From assembly GCA_017979445.1 (NCBI GenBank), contig CM030715.1, positions 30,539,090-30,603,089 of the forward strand: a stretch of 64,000 nt of DNA, given 5' to 3'. The notes below the pieces were generated by a model. That model saw only the letters and a list, made by a program, of their open reading frames with translations, was not told where the DNA came from and searched no databases. Each line of letters opens with the position of its first letter. The first letter of the stretch is position 1. Below, piece by piece: positions 51,601 to 61,058 of the stretch. The DNA is from Akebia trifoliata (lineage: Eukaryota > Streptophyta > Magnoliopsida > Ranunculales > Lardizabalaceae). Made by a program: the position numbers and the translations under genes.

Positions 51601-53963
51601 ATGCATTTAGTGGGATACCTTGAATTCCTTCTTCCCAATCTCTCACCTAGCTCTCTTCTTCTCTCCTATTGCCAGCCTTGATTACAACTGAATATGCTGC
51701 TGATTGATGATTGATGATTGAGATGTTCATGTCATAAGGTGGTGTAGGTGATGTCTGCAGTACGACTAGTACTGCTAGCCCAAGGAGGTCTTGACATTAT
51801 TCATCGGATTTTGATATAAGAGGATTAACATTTTCTTCTATGGCCTTCTCTCAACAATTAGCCTCTCTTCTCTGCAATCTTTGGTGATTTTTGATTCATA
51901 TCAATTTGGTGTTTTGTCCAAACTCCGAATCACCTTGATTGAGGAATATTGAGAGTTTACCATTCCAATTTGCTAGAGCATGTATGTTGCAGAGTTTCAT
52001 TAGTTGCAGTTTTATGATTTGGAATCATGTTTCATTTTCTAATGTTCAGCGAAATGGTCCACTCAATATATTTTACATTCTCTGTTAACAATGTGCTTTT
52101 CTGAATTGGTTCAGTATTATTGTAAGTCATACATTGCTGATACTTAGCCAATTTTCTTTTTTGGTGGGTGCCAATTGAAGTCAGTCAAGTAAACCTGATA
52201 GTTGAGGTATTTTGTGACAACGCAAAAATTTAAACTTCTTACTTTATAGTAACCATAATGTTGCTTATAGATCAAATATATCTAGTTTGAATGCCATCAT
52301 CATCATTATTGAAGTCTTGAATGTATCTATTTATTTGCAAAGAGCATGCCATTTGTGCCATGCAACAGTTAACTGTCATAGTAGATGGTTGTGCACCTTA
52401 ACTGAAGAAAGGAAGAAAATGCTCATTTGATTTTTGAAGTCTTATGCCCTTCAAATCAAAGTAGGGAAGGCTCATGGTTCAGCATGTAATTCTCCATGAT
52501 TGCAGGTAACCAAGGTGTACAATTACATTCACAAGTACGGACATAAATCAAAGTTGATGGCGGCAGCCGTTCGGAACAAGCAGGATTTATTCAGCCTTCT
52601 GGGGTAAAAATTATATCTTTGATGTTTCTCAATTGAGAATAGTTGTTTTAGAATCATTATGTGCTACACATGCCTTATTTCTCTTCCTAATTCCACAGGG
52701 TTGATTATATTATTGCACCATTGAAGATAATGCAGTCTCTCCAAGAATCCATTACCACTCCTGATGAGAAATACTCTTTTGTGAGGAGGCTATCTCCGAG
52801 ATCTGCTATGGACTACACTTTCAGAGAAGATGAGGTATGATCATCCCATCTTCCTTTGGAAATATTAAGCGTGTTGGTTTTTCTTATGATAACCAAGACA
52901 GTAGGGGACCCATCATGTATAAGTTCTACATATAATGTCATTACATTTATTGAAGAGGACATATTTGATGGAGAAAGCTTCTAGGAACTCCAATTTTACT
53001 TGTGGCCAATTGATGTATCACGGTATCTATGGATAATCTTATGGACCAATGCTAACCATTCAATCAATGTGCCACTTGGATGAGCCATTCCACACCTAAA
53101 GCATTAAGTTCATCCAATTGGCATGATTGTCAAGCTATGGCATGGCATGTCCAAGACATGACCCACTTGTTGAGGGAAAAAAAAAAAGAAGCAATGGTGA
53201 ACGGGAAAAAAACAAGATGCAATCACTCACAGAAACACAGTTTTTACGTGGTTCTCTCAAAATTGAGGTACGCCCGTGGATCCATACCACTATGAAGAGA
53301 AAACTCTATTACCGATTACATCCTTCCACTGAATAAAGAGAAAAATATACTCCCAAGAAAATGTTACTGGGGTTTATATAATACGGTAAAATTATGAAAA
53401 TACCCTTAGGAATGGTAATCCAACCCCAAGAAAACGTAACTACGGTTTACATAATATTGGTGAAATTACAAATATACCCCTGGGAACAGTACTCCATGCT
53501 GACCAGTACTATGAGGCTCCACAAACCATAACACCATCATACACAAGTTTGGGCTGATACATGTCTTAGCCACAATGTGCATTGCGGTGTGCCTGCCTAC
53601 TTTTCTCGAGGATACTAGGGCTGGCCAGCTCCACCATTTATTTCCTCTTTTGTAAATGATCTTAGTTGTGGGTTATGGATATGGGTGGGTGTCAATCATG
53701 ATCCTATTTAGTCAAAATTCTTCAAATGAGCAAAAATAACAAGGCTTTCTTAACTTCCCTTTCATTCATGAGATGCACTGACACCCCCCGTTATCTAATT
53801 TTCTCTTTGTTTACAGCTTGTGAAGTGGGACCAATTGAGCTTTGCATCAGCAATGGGGCCAGCTGCGGAAGAGCTGTTAGCTGCTGGACTGGACGGATAT
53901 GCTAATCAAACAAAGCGGGTAGAGGAGTTCTTTGAGAAGATATGGCCACCTCCCAACGTTTGA
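42637..53963 (+). CDS. Transaldolase-like protein, predicted plastid (12 exons)
   Basis: Transaldolase shuttles a three-carbon unit between sugar phosphates in the pentose phosphate pathway. Exons: 42637-42802, 42890-42968, 43056-43131, 43210-43293, 43377-43481, 44134-44214, 44354-44418, 50968-51037, 51122-51199, 52506-52603, 52699-52834 and 53817-53963; all phases join, giving 394 residues. Residues 1 to about 50 are Ser/Arg-rich, a chloroplast transit peptide. The Schiff-base lysine is Lys191 in [23 protein letters not shown] covers 152-163; the acid Asp78 sits in VVFDDFERF. Where bacterial and classic enzymes have TTNPSL this protein has TVSSSL (89-94). The C-terminus is KIWPPPNV. I recall the same style in Arabidopsis At1g12230. 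Intron 7 is 6.5 kb because of nested retrotransposons, yet its exons remain intact. Confidence 0.93.
45509..45634. repeat. 44 bp-arm inverted repeat at LINE insertion site
   Basis: ctatgaccatattgttacaa (45509 on) is mirrored by ttataacaatatgctcatag (ending 45634); the arms run 45509-45552 and 45591-45634 with a loop of 38 bp. The LINE target duplication lies inside the right arm, so the LINE integrated into the end of this hairpin. Confidence 0.75.
45635..46225 (+). CDS. LINE ORF1, 5'-truncated
   Basis: The reading frame is open from the very first base after the target duplication (45635) to the stop at 46223-46225, about 196 residues, although the first ATG in it is at 45836. This suggests that it is the C-terminal part of ORF1, cut by truncation. 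It is acidic and lacks a visible CCHC zinc knuckle. ORF1 proteins of plant LINEs coat the element RNA; this remnant probably does nothing. Confidence 0.6.
   Translation, partial: YRSRFPSTYTDSLQSYELVREKNGIRENRKDDSQLALVSLVPSQITRKGEVANRTEVYSDGNWADRGMSEPIVDSHEEGIVRTELETVEWLVNEALNLAEDFGLVPETEEKESSLILRVAVGDRRERNILEEEFKRVNHVLGIEEVNDQMDYEKSQEIRSYRDGENNEVAVVAPLEMIRSCIRPRADKVLVRLERR
46263..49907 (+). CDS. LINE ORF2: endonuclease-reverse transcriptase
   Basis: 1214 residues from the ATG at 46263, uninterrupted. Domains in order: apurinic-type endonuclease (1 to about 215) beginning [17 protein letters not shown], with GGDFN and a SDHTPI end motif; reverse transcriptase (about 470-730) with [47 protein letters not shown] and the catalytic FADD at 686-689; then a C-terminal zinc-binding region (zf-RVT) with [18 protein letters not shown]. 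No RNase H domain is visible. It drives target-primed reverse transcription of its own RNA. All key motifs are present, so it may still be active if transcribed, and it could mobilise other copies. Confidence 0.95.
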   Translation: MSLKILSWNVRGLGDRRKRAAVKAFIRNKNPLIVTLQESKLASCDDKVIKEIWGRNIDWIALPALGSAGGILMMWKKDWIQVTDKLVGAFSISIKCRKSNEDFQWVFSGIYGPTINKERAQFWEELEDVAGYWEEPWVLGGDFNVTRFTHEKNRGSNISKGMRNFNEFIGRHCLMDFPLLGRRFTWSNNQGNSRMSRLDRFLVDTVWEDKFHNVIELASSSPVSDHTPIFLEAGQPRRHPLPFKFENMWLVQPNFLDLIRNWWNECPSVGKSGSVFKRKLKFLKDKLKVWNKEVLGSIDGKKNEILTNIETLDKKEEERGLNLDERSKRMELKSEFQRVALMEEISWKQKSRVKWLKEGDNNTKFFHKVANFHRRSNQIDNLNIKDVLRVGEEEVREGVVSFYKDLYEEKESLRPRPDNLEFRSLNQEDRGWLERQIGEEEVRSVLFSMSGDKAPGPDGFNMEFFKHCWDIVSRDFMEVIKELQEKKCLDYSLNSTFVALIPKKAGADKLEDFRPISLVSSVYKIISKVLASRLKTVLPSLIGDEQGAFIRGRQILDGVLMANECLDSRIKNKKEGMLGKIDLRKAYDHVNWDFLEYMMGRMGFGERWISWIMKCVTTVSYSILVNGSPAGFFRGSRGLRQGDPLSPFLFLIIAEALGRLFRRAVDLGKLSGFRVNDGPLISHLQFADDTLVFLENSRDQVRVLRVLLCCFEAMSGLHINLQKSKLFGVGEVNDIHLLATTLGCGYDTLPTSYLGLPLGAPYNSIKIWDGVIEKLEKRLSTWKANYLSKGGKVTLIKSTLTSIPIYFLSLFTLPRSVEIRMERLMRNFLWNDRNGRGKYHLVSWKVICKPKENGGLGIRGLRLANRALLGKWLWRFGEERGSLWRKVIRAKYGEKRLGWFSGECKDSYGCSVWRGILKVSEDFEKGIRFKAGVGDKIRFWEDKWCGTSPLATQFPSLYTCSRKKNCSIRHCLIRNESGPTWDLGFRRNFNDWELTEVTSFLDLLHTFHLNDSDQDKWEWIRAKDLRFSVRSFYDWLFPSAERSISGSIIWSRLVPSKISFFVWLASLGRILTLDNLIVRGWITPNCCPICLKDGESVDHLLIHCSFSYNIWSTFFGLFNINWVLPRNFSSLLVEWTSTAFHTRKRILWAVLPSAIAWGVWIERNNRVFNNRINSVHATFLEILGFLYLWSRQSIEFAGTTFEDFVFRWHSLCNY
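53168..53532. mobile_element. Probable solo LTR in transaldolase intron 11
   Basis: Begins tgttgagg and ends ccataaca, so TG..CA with short imperfect inverted ends. It includes a tttttacgtggttctctc phrase of the kind seen in plant Copia/TRIM LTRs, and an internal direct repeat of about 85 bp (cccaagaaaatgttact.. and cccaagaaaacgtaact..). Flanking 5-mers (ccact, ccatc) do not match exactly, so the limits are uncertain. Confidence 0.5.
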
Positions 53964-54232
53964 GGTGATTTCAACTATGGTTAAGCAGCTATAGTCTTGG
54001 TTGAGAAATAAAGAACCTTCCAATGTTCTCCTAGTAAGGAACTTATGCAGTTTTTTCTTTTAACCAAGTTGAGTGATCTGTTCGTTGCCTCTAGTAGTAA
54101 CACATGCTTGTTAATAAGAAGCATCTTGTTTGTTAATTACGGGCAACTAACTCTTACCCCTTTGTCTGTCACCTATATTTCCATACACCCAAACAGCTTC
54201 TAATATCTCACCGTGGTCTCGAAAATTATTAA

Positions 54233-54413
54233 GTAAAATGCTGAAATGACAAAAAGCATTTACTGCGATTCTCACAAGTCTGACGTGGGATGTGCACATA
54301 ACCATAAATCTGTTTCCTCGCGATATGAGTAAAAATCATCTACGGTTATGCATGCATATCCACGTCAAAATTGTGAGAATCACAGTAAATACTGTGTCAC
54401 CCCAGCACGACTC
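54233..54413. mobile_element. Hairpin MITE, 9 bp target duplication
   Basis: Lies about 270 bp past the transaldolase stop. A 181 bp near-palindrome: gcatttactgcgattctcac against gtgagaatcacagtaaatac, with gacgtgg against ccacgtc inside. Perfect 9 bp direct repeats, aattattaa, at 54224-54232 and 54414-54422. The right terminus caccccagcacgactc is almost identical to that of 21497-21662, so the two belong to one family. Confidence 0.88.
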
Positions 54414-54685
54414 AATTATTAAACAGAACTTCAAGTCTAATGATGAAAATTATTAAATGCAATAGTAAAAAATCATCGACCAGTTTGATTTTTGGTATGA
54501 GGTCCACTGAGGGTGGGCCAAAAGCTCAAGGACCAGGGAAAATCTTTGAAGCGGTCAACTGCTTCAAAATTTTGAAGGAACCCTCTCCATTGGATTACAC
54601 GTGGCATTTTCAAAATAATGTAAGATGCTGTGCAAAGGTTTATGTGGTGTTGGATAGCAGACCAAGTAGACTTGGATTTAAAAAA

Positions 54686-54893
54686 ATAAATAAATGATGC
54701 CAACCCCATTATAACTATAATAACATAATTAAAAAATGAGAGTTAAAAAGTAGGCCTTTCTATCTCTATCTCTTCAGTCTTTGAAGAAATAAATAAATGA
54801 AGCCAACCCCATTATAAATATAATAAAATATAATTAAAAAAAATGAGAGTTAAAAAGTAGGCCTTTCAATTTCTCTCTCTTCAGTCTTCGAAG
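54686..54893 (+). repeat. Two-copy tandem repeat, unit about 103 bp
   Basis: aaataaataaatgatgccaa begins copy 1 and aaataaataaatgaagccaa copy 2; both run through gagagttaaaaagtaggcct to tcttcagtcttygaagaaat. The copies are nearly identical, so this is a recent duplication. Non-coding. Confidence 0.9.
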
Positions 54894-55357
54894 AAATCGA
54901 TATTTAAGTCATTTTCGTTAGTCTATGTGAGAAAACCAAAGTCAAGGCTAAGCAATGTTATCCATTTAAAGCAAAGTATTTAAAATATTCATCAAAACTT
55001 ACATGCCCCCTTGACATCGATCTTCTTCTCGAATTGAATATTATAAAATGACCTCATTACCCTTATCTTCAATTTGAAGAAAGAAAAAAAAAAAAACCCT
55101 TAGATTTATCTTGTAAAACACAGTCATCTCTCACATCTCAAGTTAAAATTTGTACCGTAGTCTTCAACCATAAGATTAATCTACTTTAAATCTAAAGAAT
55201 AATATATAATTTTTGAAGTAAAAAGACGATGAGATTTATTAAAGAAAATTCTAGGATTTTCTATAAGTGATTAAGGTGATATTTAAATCGATGAATTGAA
55301 AATGAAGTTAACTAGATTAAAATTAATTTTACATAATGTTAAAAATGACTAATATGA

Positions 55358-55492
55358 CCCACCCATGAGTTGCCTAAGTGGTAAGGGCGAGCACGTGAAC
55401 TAGGGGATCATGGAGGTGGGTTGATGTGGTAGTCCTCCTCGAGACTAGTCGTGGTGCGCGCAAGCTGGCTCGGACACTCGGTTAGCAAAAAA
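55358..55492 (+). mobile_element. Short SINE
   Basis: A 135 bp insert between perfect 17 bp duplications, aaaaatgactaatatga (55341-55357 and 55493-55509). It begins cccacccatgagttgcctaagtgg (A-box-like gttgcctaagtgg) and ends in an A-run after cggttagc. The B-box is poor. Its family differs from the two other SINEs in the window. Confidence 0.85.
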
Positions 55493-55779
55493 AAAAATGA
55501 CTAATATGATGAAGAAAATATTTAGGACTTTTAGGTACTAGTTGAAAATGATGGTATTCAGGATATTTTTTTGGCCAATAAGGTCAAAGTGGCACGTGTC
55601 GTTAGTTTAAAAACACGAGAGTATTTAAAATATCTACCAACTTAGTAGAGGGTTGTCTTGATTGTTAAAAATTTGAGGGGGCAAGGCCAAAAGACATTTA
55701 TCTTTGATAGGTACATAAAATATTCCCCAAAAATCTGGTACGCACAAGAGGGTATAAATCACCTAAATTTTTTTTTTTT

Positions 55780-55804
55780 TTGGGGGGGGGGGGGGGGGGA
55801 CGGG
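55780..55804. other. T-run followed by a long G-run
   Basis: About 11 T and then 17-18 consecutive G, immediately before the 72 bp tandem repeats. Such a run can form G-quadruplexes and is hard to sequence, so its length may be unreliable. Confidence 0.7.
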
Positions 55805-56044
55805 AATTTGAAATTATGTATGAGAGAGCAACATGTTCGAAGAGATTGCTCATCATTTTCAAAAGAGTCGTGTAATAATTTGAAATTATGTATGAGAGAG
55901 CAACATGTTCAAAGAGATTGCTCATCATTTTCAAAAGAGTCGTGTAATCTGACTATCCCACGTGGGGACGGGAATTTGAAATTATGTATGAGAGAGCAAC
56001 ATGTTCAAAGAGATTGCGCATCATTTTCAAAAGAGTCGTGTAAT
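55805..56044 (+). repeat. Three 72 bp repeats
   Basis: Copies at 55805-55876, 55877-55948 and 55973-56044, starting aatttgaaattatgtatgag and ending aaaagagtcgtgtaat, with only a few substitutions. A 24 bp spacer sits between copies 2 and 3. Because 72 and 96 are divisible by three, one frame stays open across all copies, which explains a 182-codon chance ORF here. Confidence 0.92.
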
Positions 56045-56275
56045 CTGACTATCCCATGTGACATGCTCAATCGATTATCTGACGTGACAAATTCAATAAT
56101 CGTAGATCTGTGCTCCCCAGGATACACTTCCCTAGTGATACATTTTTTATGGGGAAGTGCACCATGTATCTCAAGGAGCACAAATCTATGGTTCTCGAAC
56201 TTATAACATCATCAGGATAGTCGATTGAGTTTGTCACGTGGGGTAGTCAGATTATCACAATTTTTTTTAAAGTAC
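56040..56275. mobile_element. Hairpin MITE, gtatctcaa tip
   Basis: The outer arm gtaatctgactatcccatgt mirrors acgtggggtagtcagattat. The inner arm atcgtagatctgtgctcc mirrors ggagcacaaatctatggtt. The tip contains catgtatctcaagg. It abuts the 72 bp repeats, which carry part of the same end (gtcgtgtaatctgactatcc), so the repeats may be expansions of the MITE terminus. Confidence 0.75.
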
Positions 56276-58261
56276 GATAATATCTCAAATGATAACCAAA
56301 ATATATGAGTAGGGATTCAATCAGGTGTCCCGTTCCCAACCAAGGTCACGTGGCACCCCATTTTATCCCACATGATAGTTTTGGGACCCGTTAACCATAT
56401 GTAAAAAATAAGTAGGGTGATTTAGACATGCCCCCTTACATTTTGTTGAATATTAGAGATATCTCCTTATGTTTTGAAATTAATAACATGTATCCCTTGA
56501 CCTTAGTCTTTTAAATAGACTAAGGGAAATAAAATGCCCTAATCTTTAACCTCAAGTCAATTTCTCCAACCTTCATGACATATCTACTCAAATATAATCT
56601 TCAATTCATTATTTTCTAATTACATAAAATCCTAGATTTTTCTGATCAAAATCTCATTATTTTCAATTTTTCCAAAAGTATTATTTATTTATTTTTTTCT
56701 TCCGAAAGCAAATCATGTTCATGCTCTTCAACTTTTATAATAACTTTAATCTATTTAACCTTATTTTAATCCATCATTTTCTACCTTGCCTTCTTTGTAA
56801 AAAGTCCTAGATTTTTTAAACCAAAATTTTATCATTTTAGATTTCCTTAAAAATTCTATCTTACCTCTAAGATTTGAAATAGATAAAATCTTAAGATAGT
56901 TGATGATGGTTAAAAAATTTATCCAATGAGATTGAAGATGATTGATTTTTAGAAAGAAAAAAAAAATCTAGATTTTTTATTAGAGGTTGAATAAGAGGAT
57001 GTTCAAGTCTTTTTCCCTTAGTCTATGTAGAAAAACTGAGGTCAAGGGATGAATGTCATCATTTTCAAAATATAAGGATGTATCTCTAATATTTAGCAAA
57101 ATATAAAGGGCATGTCTTAATCATCCAAATAATTATTTTAAATATAAAAATGTATTTACATATTAAATAAAAAATACTTAAAAAATGCTAAAAATATAAT
57201 AATCATTGATTTTTTTAAAAATCGGATTTAAATCATTATTATTCGTGATTTAATCGATAAGTATCAAAATTGTGATTTAATCACGATTTTTTTTTAAATC
57301 ATAGATTTTTATCACTGTGATATTTAAATAACCAAAAAATAAAAATAAAAATAAAAAACTCTCATGAAGCCTGTGAAAGGACAGTTGTAGACTGTTTGGT
57401 TCACTTATTCTATTATTAGATTATCACCTTTGCAGTTTCTCCATCACACAAATCGACAACCACTCAACCCAAGCCCCATATCCAAATCTATCGAGAATCC
57501 TGTGACGAGGCAGATCTACGTGTCCCTTTCAGTTTTTACATACGGATCACAAATTGTGGACCCCCTTTTTGGATCTATATGACATTTCTATTGATTTGTC
57601 TGTTCATCGTGATGGATCAATGATTAAATGGTGTTACATTGTTAAACAAAATACTAATCACCAATCACAGAGAAATCCATCGTATATCAGACGCCTGTTA
57701 ATATAGCTGTGCTGGCTGTAGGTGGCCCACAAAGGCTCAAATTATTAAAAGCAAATTAATAATTTAAATTTAATAAAAAGTCACTGAATTGGTTGCACCA
57801 AATAATGCCACGTTGCAAACTATTCTGACCCATACATCATGAACTTTCAACCCATCCTTGGGTGGGTTCACATAAAAACATCAATTAGTTTAATAAATTT
57901 GAACCCATAGATTTTGAATTATTTTCATCAAGTACTATTAAGATGTATATAGTCTTTTAAAGAATATAATTATTGAAGGGTTAGGTCAAAAATTGGTAGA
58001 TGAGTTGGATTTAATTACGGCTTCAATTACTTAAAAATTGGCTAAAATGGTCAAGTTCTATTTTATATATATAAACGACATTCTATCTCATCATTATCAT
58101 CGGTATTTAATTCATAAAATTTAAACATAACTCTTATTATTATAGTTAATAATGTCTAGAGTAATATTTTTTTATTATTATATTGATGTGTTAACTTAAT
58201 CTACGTTATAAATAATATATACACAATGGTTACATGAGTGAGAATTATATAATAATGAAGG
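56276..58261. other. Intergenic, no gene
   Basis: AT-rich. The segment 56420-57120 has a loose inverted relation between its ends (acatgcccccttacatttt.. and ..aatataaagggcatgtctta), suggesting a decayed element of about 700 bp. No coding sequence. Confidence 0.45.
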
Positions 58262-58508
58262 TTTATAATAAGAGTCCTAATAATACGACTCAACAGGTGG
58301 CACACTCAAATGATTCCATGATGTGGAGAAGTCCGGGAATCGTAGATTTGTATGCATTGAGATACATGATTCCCTCAAGATACATTTTTATGGGGAAGTG
58401 CAATTGTGTATCCCGAAACGTACAAATCTACGCTACCCAAAATTTTCACGTAATGAAATCATTTGAGTATGCCACTTGGCAGAGTCATATTATCACGACT
58501 CTTATATA
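58262..58508. mobile_element. Hairpin MITE
   Basis: The left arm gtggcacactcaaatgattc mirrors gaaatcatttgagtatgccac at the right; the inner pair is cgtagatttgta and tacaaatctacg. The tip holds gagatacatg..tcaagatacat. It is directly next to the foldback element at 58516. The 91-codon frame inside is a by-product. Confidence 0.8.
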
Positions 58509-58515
58509 AATTTAT

Positions 58516-58896
58516 GAGGAGCGTTTAAAAGACGTAAGTAAAAAGATATGTAAAAACAATCATTTTTAAAGATATGGGTTAGAAGTTTCAGAGTGAGTTG
58601 ATTTTTTTATGAGGATAATCTCTATGATAAGAAGATCATCCTCATGAAGAATCAGCCAAATCTAGACCTTCTAACCCCGTCAAAAGTGATTTAGAGTATG
58701 GACTATTAATTTTTTTTTATCAATTATTTGTAAATCACTTTTGATGGATTTAAAAGTTTTAGATTTGATTGATTTTTTTATGAGGATGATCTTATTTCTC
58801 ATCATAAAGATCAGTTCAATTCGAAACTTCTAACCCATATTTTGAAAAATATTTATATTTATGTATGTTTTTACTTATATCCCTTGAATGCTCCGC
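58516..58896. mobile_element. Foldback MITE with 9 bp target duplication (best-defined copy)
   Basis: Starts gaggagcgtttaaaag and ends caagggatat-like sequence then aatgctccgc, inverted to each other. Perfect 9 bp duplications, taaatttat, lie at 58507-58515 and 58897-58905. Inside are two hairpins of the tgaggat..atcctca type and a middle inverted pair, tcaaaagtgatt/aatcacttttga. The 9 bp duplication points to Mutator-type mobilisation. Confidence 0.88.
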
Positions 58897-58908
58897 TAAA
58901 TTTATACT

Positions 58909-59399
58909 AAAATGAAAGCAAGGAAAACATATTTAAACTCACTCTTACTAACAAAAGACTCAATTTTATAAATAATGAAATAGAAGAAAATGATTCATTT
59001 AACTAATGCATATCCTTATCGTTAGTTTTACCACTGTATCAATCCCTTCGAGGAGACTTTGTTAGTATTGTTTTAATTAACTCCATTAGTGATTGTTCTA
59101 CACAAGAGTGGTCTCATCTATTAGACGACTCGAGATGACAAATGAACATTATAAAAATCATATAATTTTTAGGTTCGTATTCAAAATTGCATTAACAATA
59201 TAAAAGTAGTTGATATCTAAATTTTCAATTTGGAATAATCTCTAGAGCATTCAAAGGGGTACCATCACTACTTTGTGCTAGAAGGTTTTTAATAAACAGA
59301 TTGTGATGTAAGGTCTGGCCCATCTGCACCCCACCCACCGCATTATCCCGAAACTCAATAATATTTGATATTTTCTAGGTTGTGAGTTTGATATTCAGT
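58909..59399. other. Intergenic, nothing recognised
   Basis: AT-rich sequence with no repeat or gene that I can support. Confidence 0.4.
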
Positions 59400-59889
59400 A
59401 TGAGCAATAATTCTTCGTGGCAACCCAAGAGGGCACACCCTCACTTACTTGGTGTGCGTGATGTGTTGGCATTGTGCGCGCCCATGAAATGTGATCCACA
59501 TGCCTTAGCCCAGCCATTGGCTCTTATTGGGTCAAAAATTATAATTTGATTGAATGTCTTCTGTTTCATCAAATGTCTTCAATGATTATTATTTTGTTTG
59601 AGTGTCATCATTGTTAACCATTCTTATCAACACGTTTTACATTGATACCCATATTAAATATTTTCATATTAAAAAAATAAAATTATTGCTTTTATCAATA
59701 CAATCATCACAACCAACTCATTGCAACGTTCGTAACATTGCACCTTCATTATTATTATTTTTTTATGACTAGGGGTCCTCGTTCCAGACCCTTAGGTCCG
59801 ACCTTAGCCAACCTCTAGCTTTCCCATCCCATGAGTCGGACGCATGTTTGGATACCTGTCATAATATGTATGGAAAGCGTTCGGACACC

Positions 59890-60211
59890 CTAAAGAGAGT
59901 TAAATATTTTTCAAAATAGGGATTAGAAGTTTTGGAATGGGCTGATTTTTTATGAGGATGATCTCTATGGTGAAGAGATCATTCTTGCCAAAAATAAGTT
60001 CATTCCAAAACTTCTAACCTTAATTTAGAAGTTAAAATATTGTGGACCGTCCACTTTTTGTAAACCACTTTTCATGGGGTTACAAGTTTCAAAATCGACT
60101 GATTTTTGGTCAGGATGATTTCTACATCAAAGAGACCATCCTCACCAAAATTCAGCTCATTCTGAAACTCTTAACTCATATATTGTAAAAAAATGTTTGA
60201 CTCTCTTTAAG
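59890..60211. mobile_element. Foldback MITE, array copy 1
   Basis: Inverted termini taaagagagttaaatatttt and aatgtttgactctcttta. Contains two hairpins of the tgaggatgatctct/agagatcatcctc kind. Same family as 58516-58896 by hairpin core, but with different outer ends. Confidence 0.8.
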
Positions 60212-60720
60212 GCCTCTAAATGCCACCCTATTATATATAGAAATCCTTAAGTGCGATAAATTGTAGTGTTACTATGTTACTTTATTGGGTCCAATTATAA
60301 TTTAAATTTTTCAATAATTTTATAATTTATAGAAATCCTAAAGTGCGATAAATTATAGTGCTACTATGTTACTTTATTGGGTCCAATTATAATTGATCTC
60401 GTGCCTTCCTTTCCATCAAATTGCTTCAAGGATTATCATATTGTTTACCATTCTTGTCAACACTTTTTACATTGATATCCATACTCAATATTTTTATATT
60501 CAAAAAAATATAATTATTGCTTTATCAATACAATCACCACAACCAACTCATTGCTACTGTTATGAACATTGCACCTTCATTATTAGTAATATTTTACGAT
60601 GAGGGGTCCTTGATCCAGACCCGTAGGTCCGACCTTAGCCTAGCTTTTGGCTTTTCTTGTCCTATGAGTCCGATGTATGTTTGGATACCCGTTATAATAT
60701 ATATGGGAAACGTTTAGAAA

Positions 60721-61058
60721 CCCTAAAGAGAGCCAATCATTTTTAAAATAGGGGTTAGAAGTTTTGGAATCAGCCAAGTTTTGAAATTGGCTGATTTTGT
60801 GAGGATGATCTCTATGGTGAAGAGATCCTCCTCACTAAAAATAAGCTCATTCTGAACCTTTTAACCCTAATTATAAGTTGAAGAATTGTGGACTGTCCAC
60901 TTTTTATAATTAACTTTTGATGGGGTTATAAGTTTTGGAATGGGCCGATTTTTGGTGAGGATGATCTCTATATCAAGAGATCATCCTCACCAAAATTCAG
61001 CCCATTCTGAAACTCCTAACCTATACATTTAAAAAAATGTTTAACTTGCATTTGAAGG
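60721..61058. mobile_element. Foldback MITE, array copy 2
   Basis: Same structure as 59890-60211: ggggttagaagttttggaat outer arm, gaggatgatctctatggtga hairpin, a second hairpin with gatctctatatcaagagatc, closing with gaaactcctaacctatacat. The right terminus has diverged (acttgcatttgaaggg). Confidence 0.8.

Noticed and set aside
55658..56206. 182-codon frame with three repeats
   Set aside because: Created by a 72 bp tandem repeat and a G-run; no promoter, domain or homology seen, so not called as a gene (kept as a low-interest finding).
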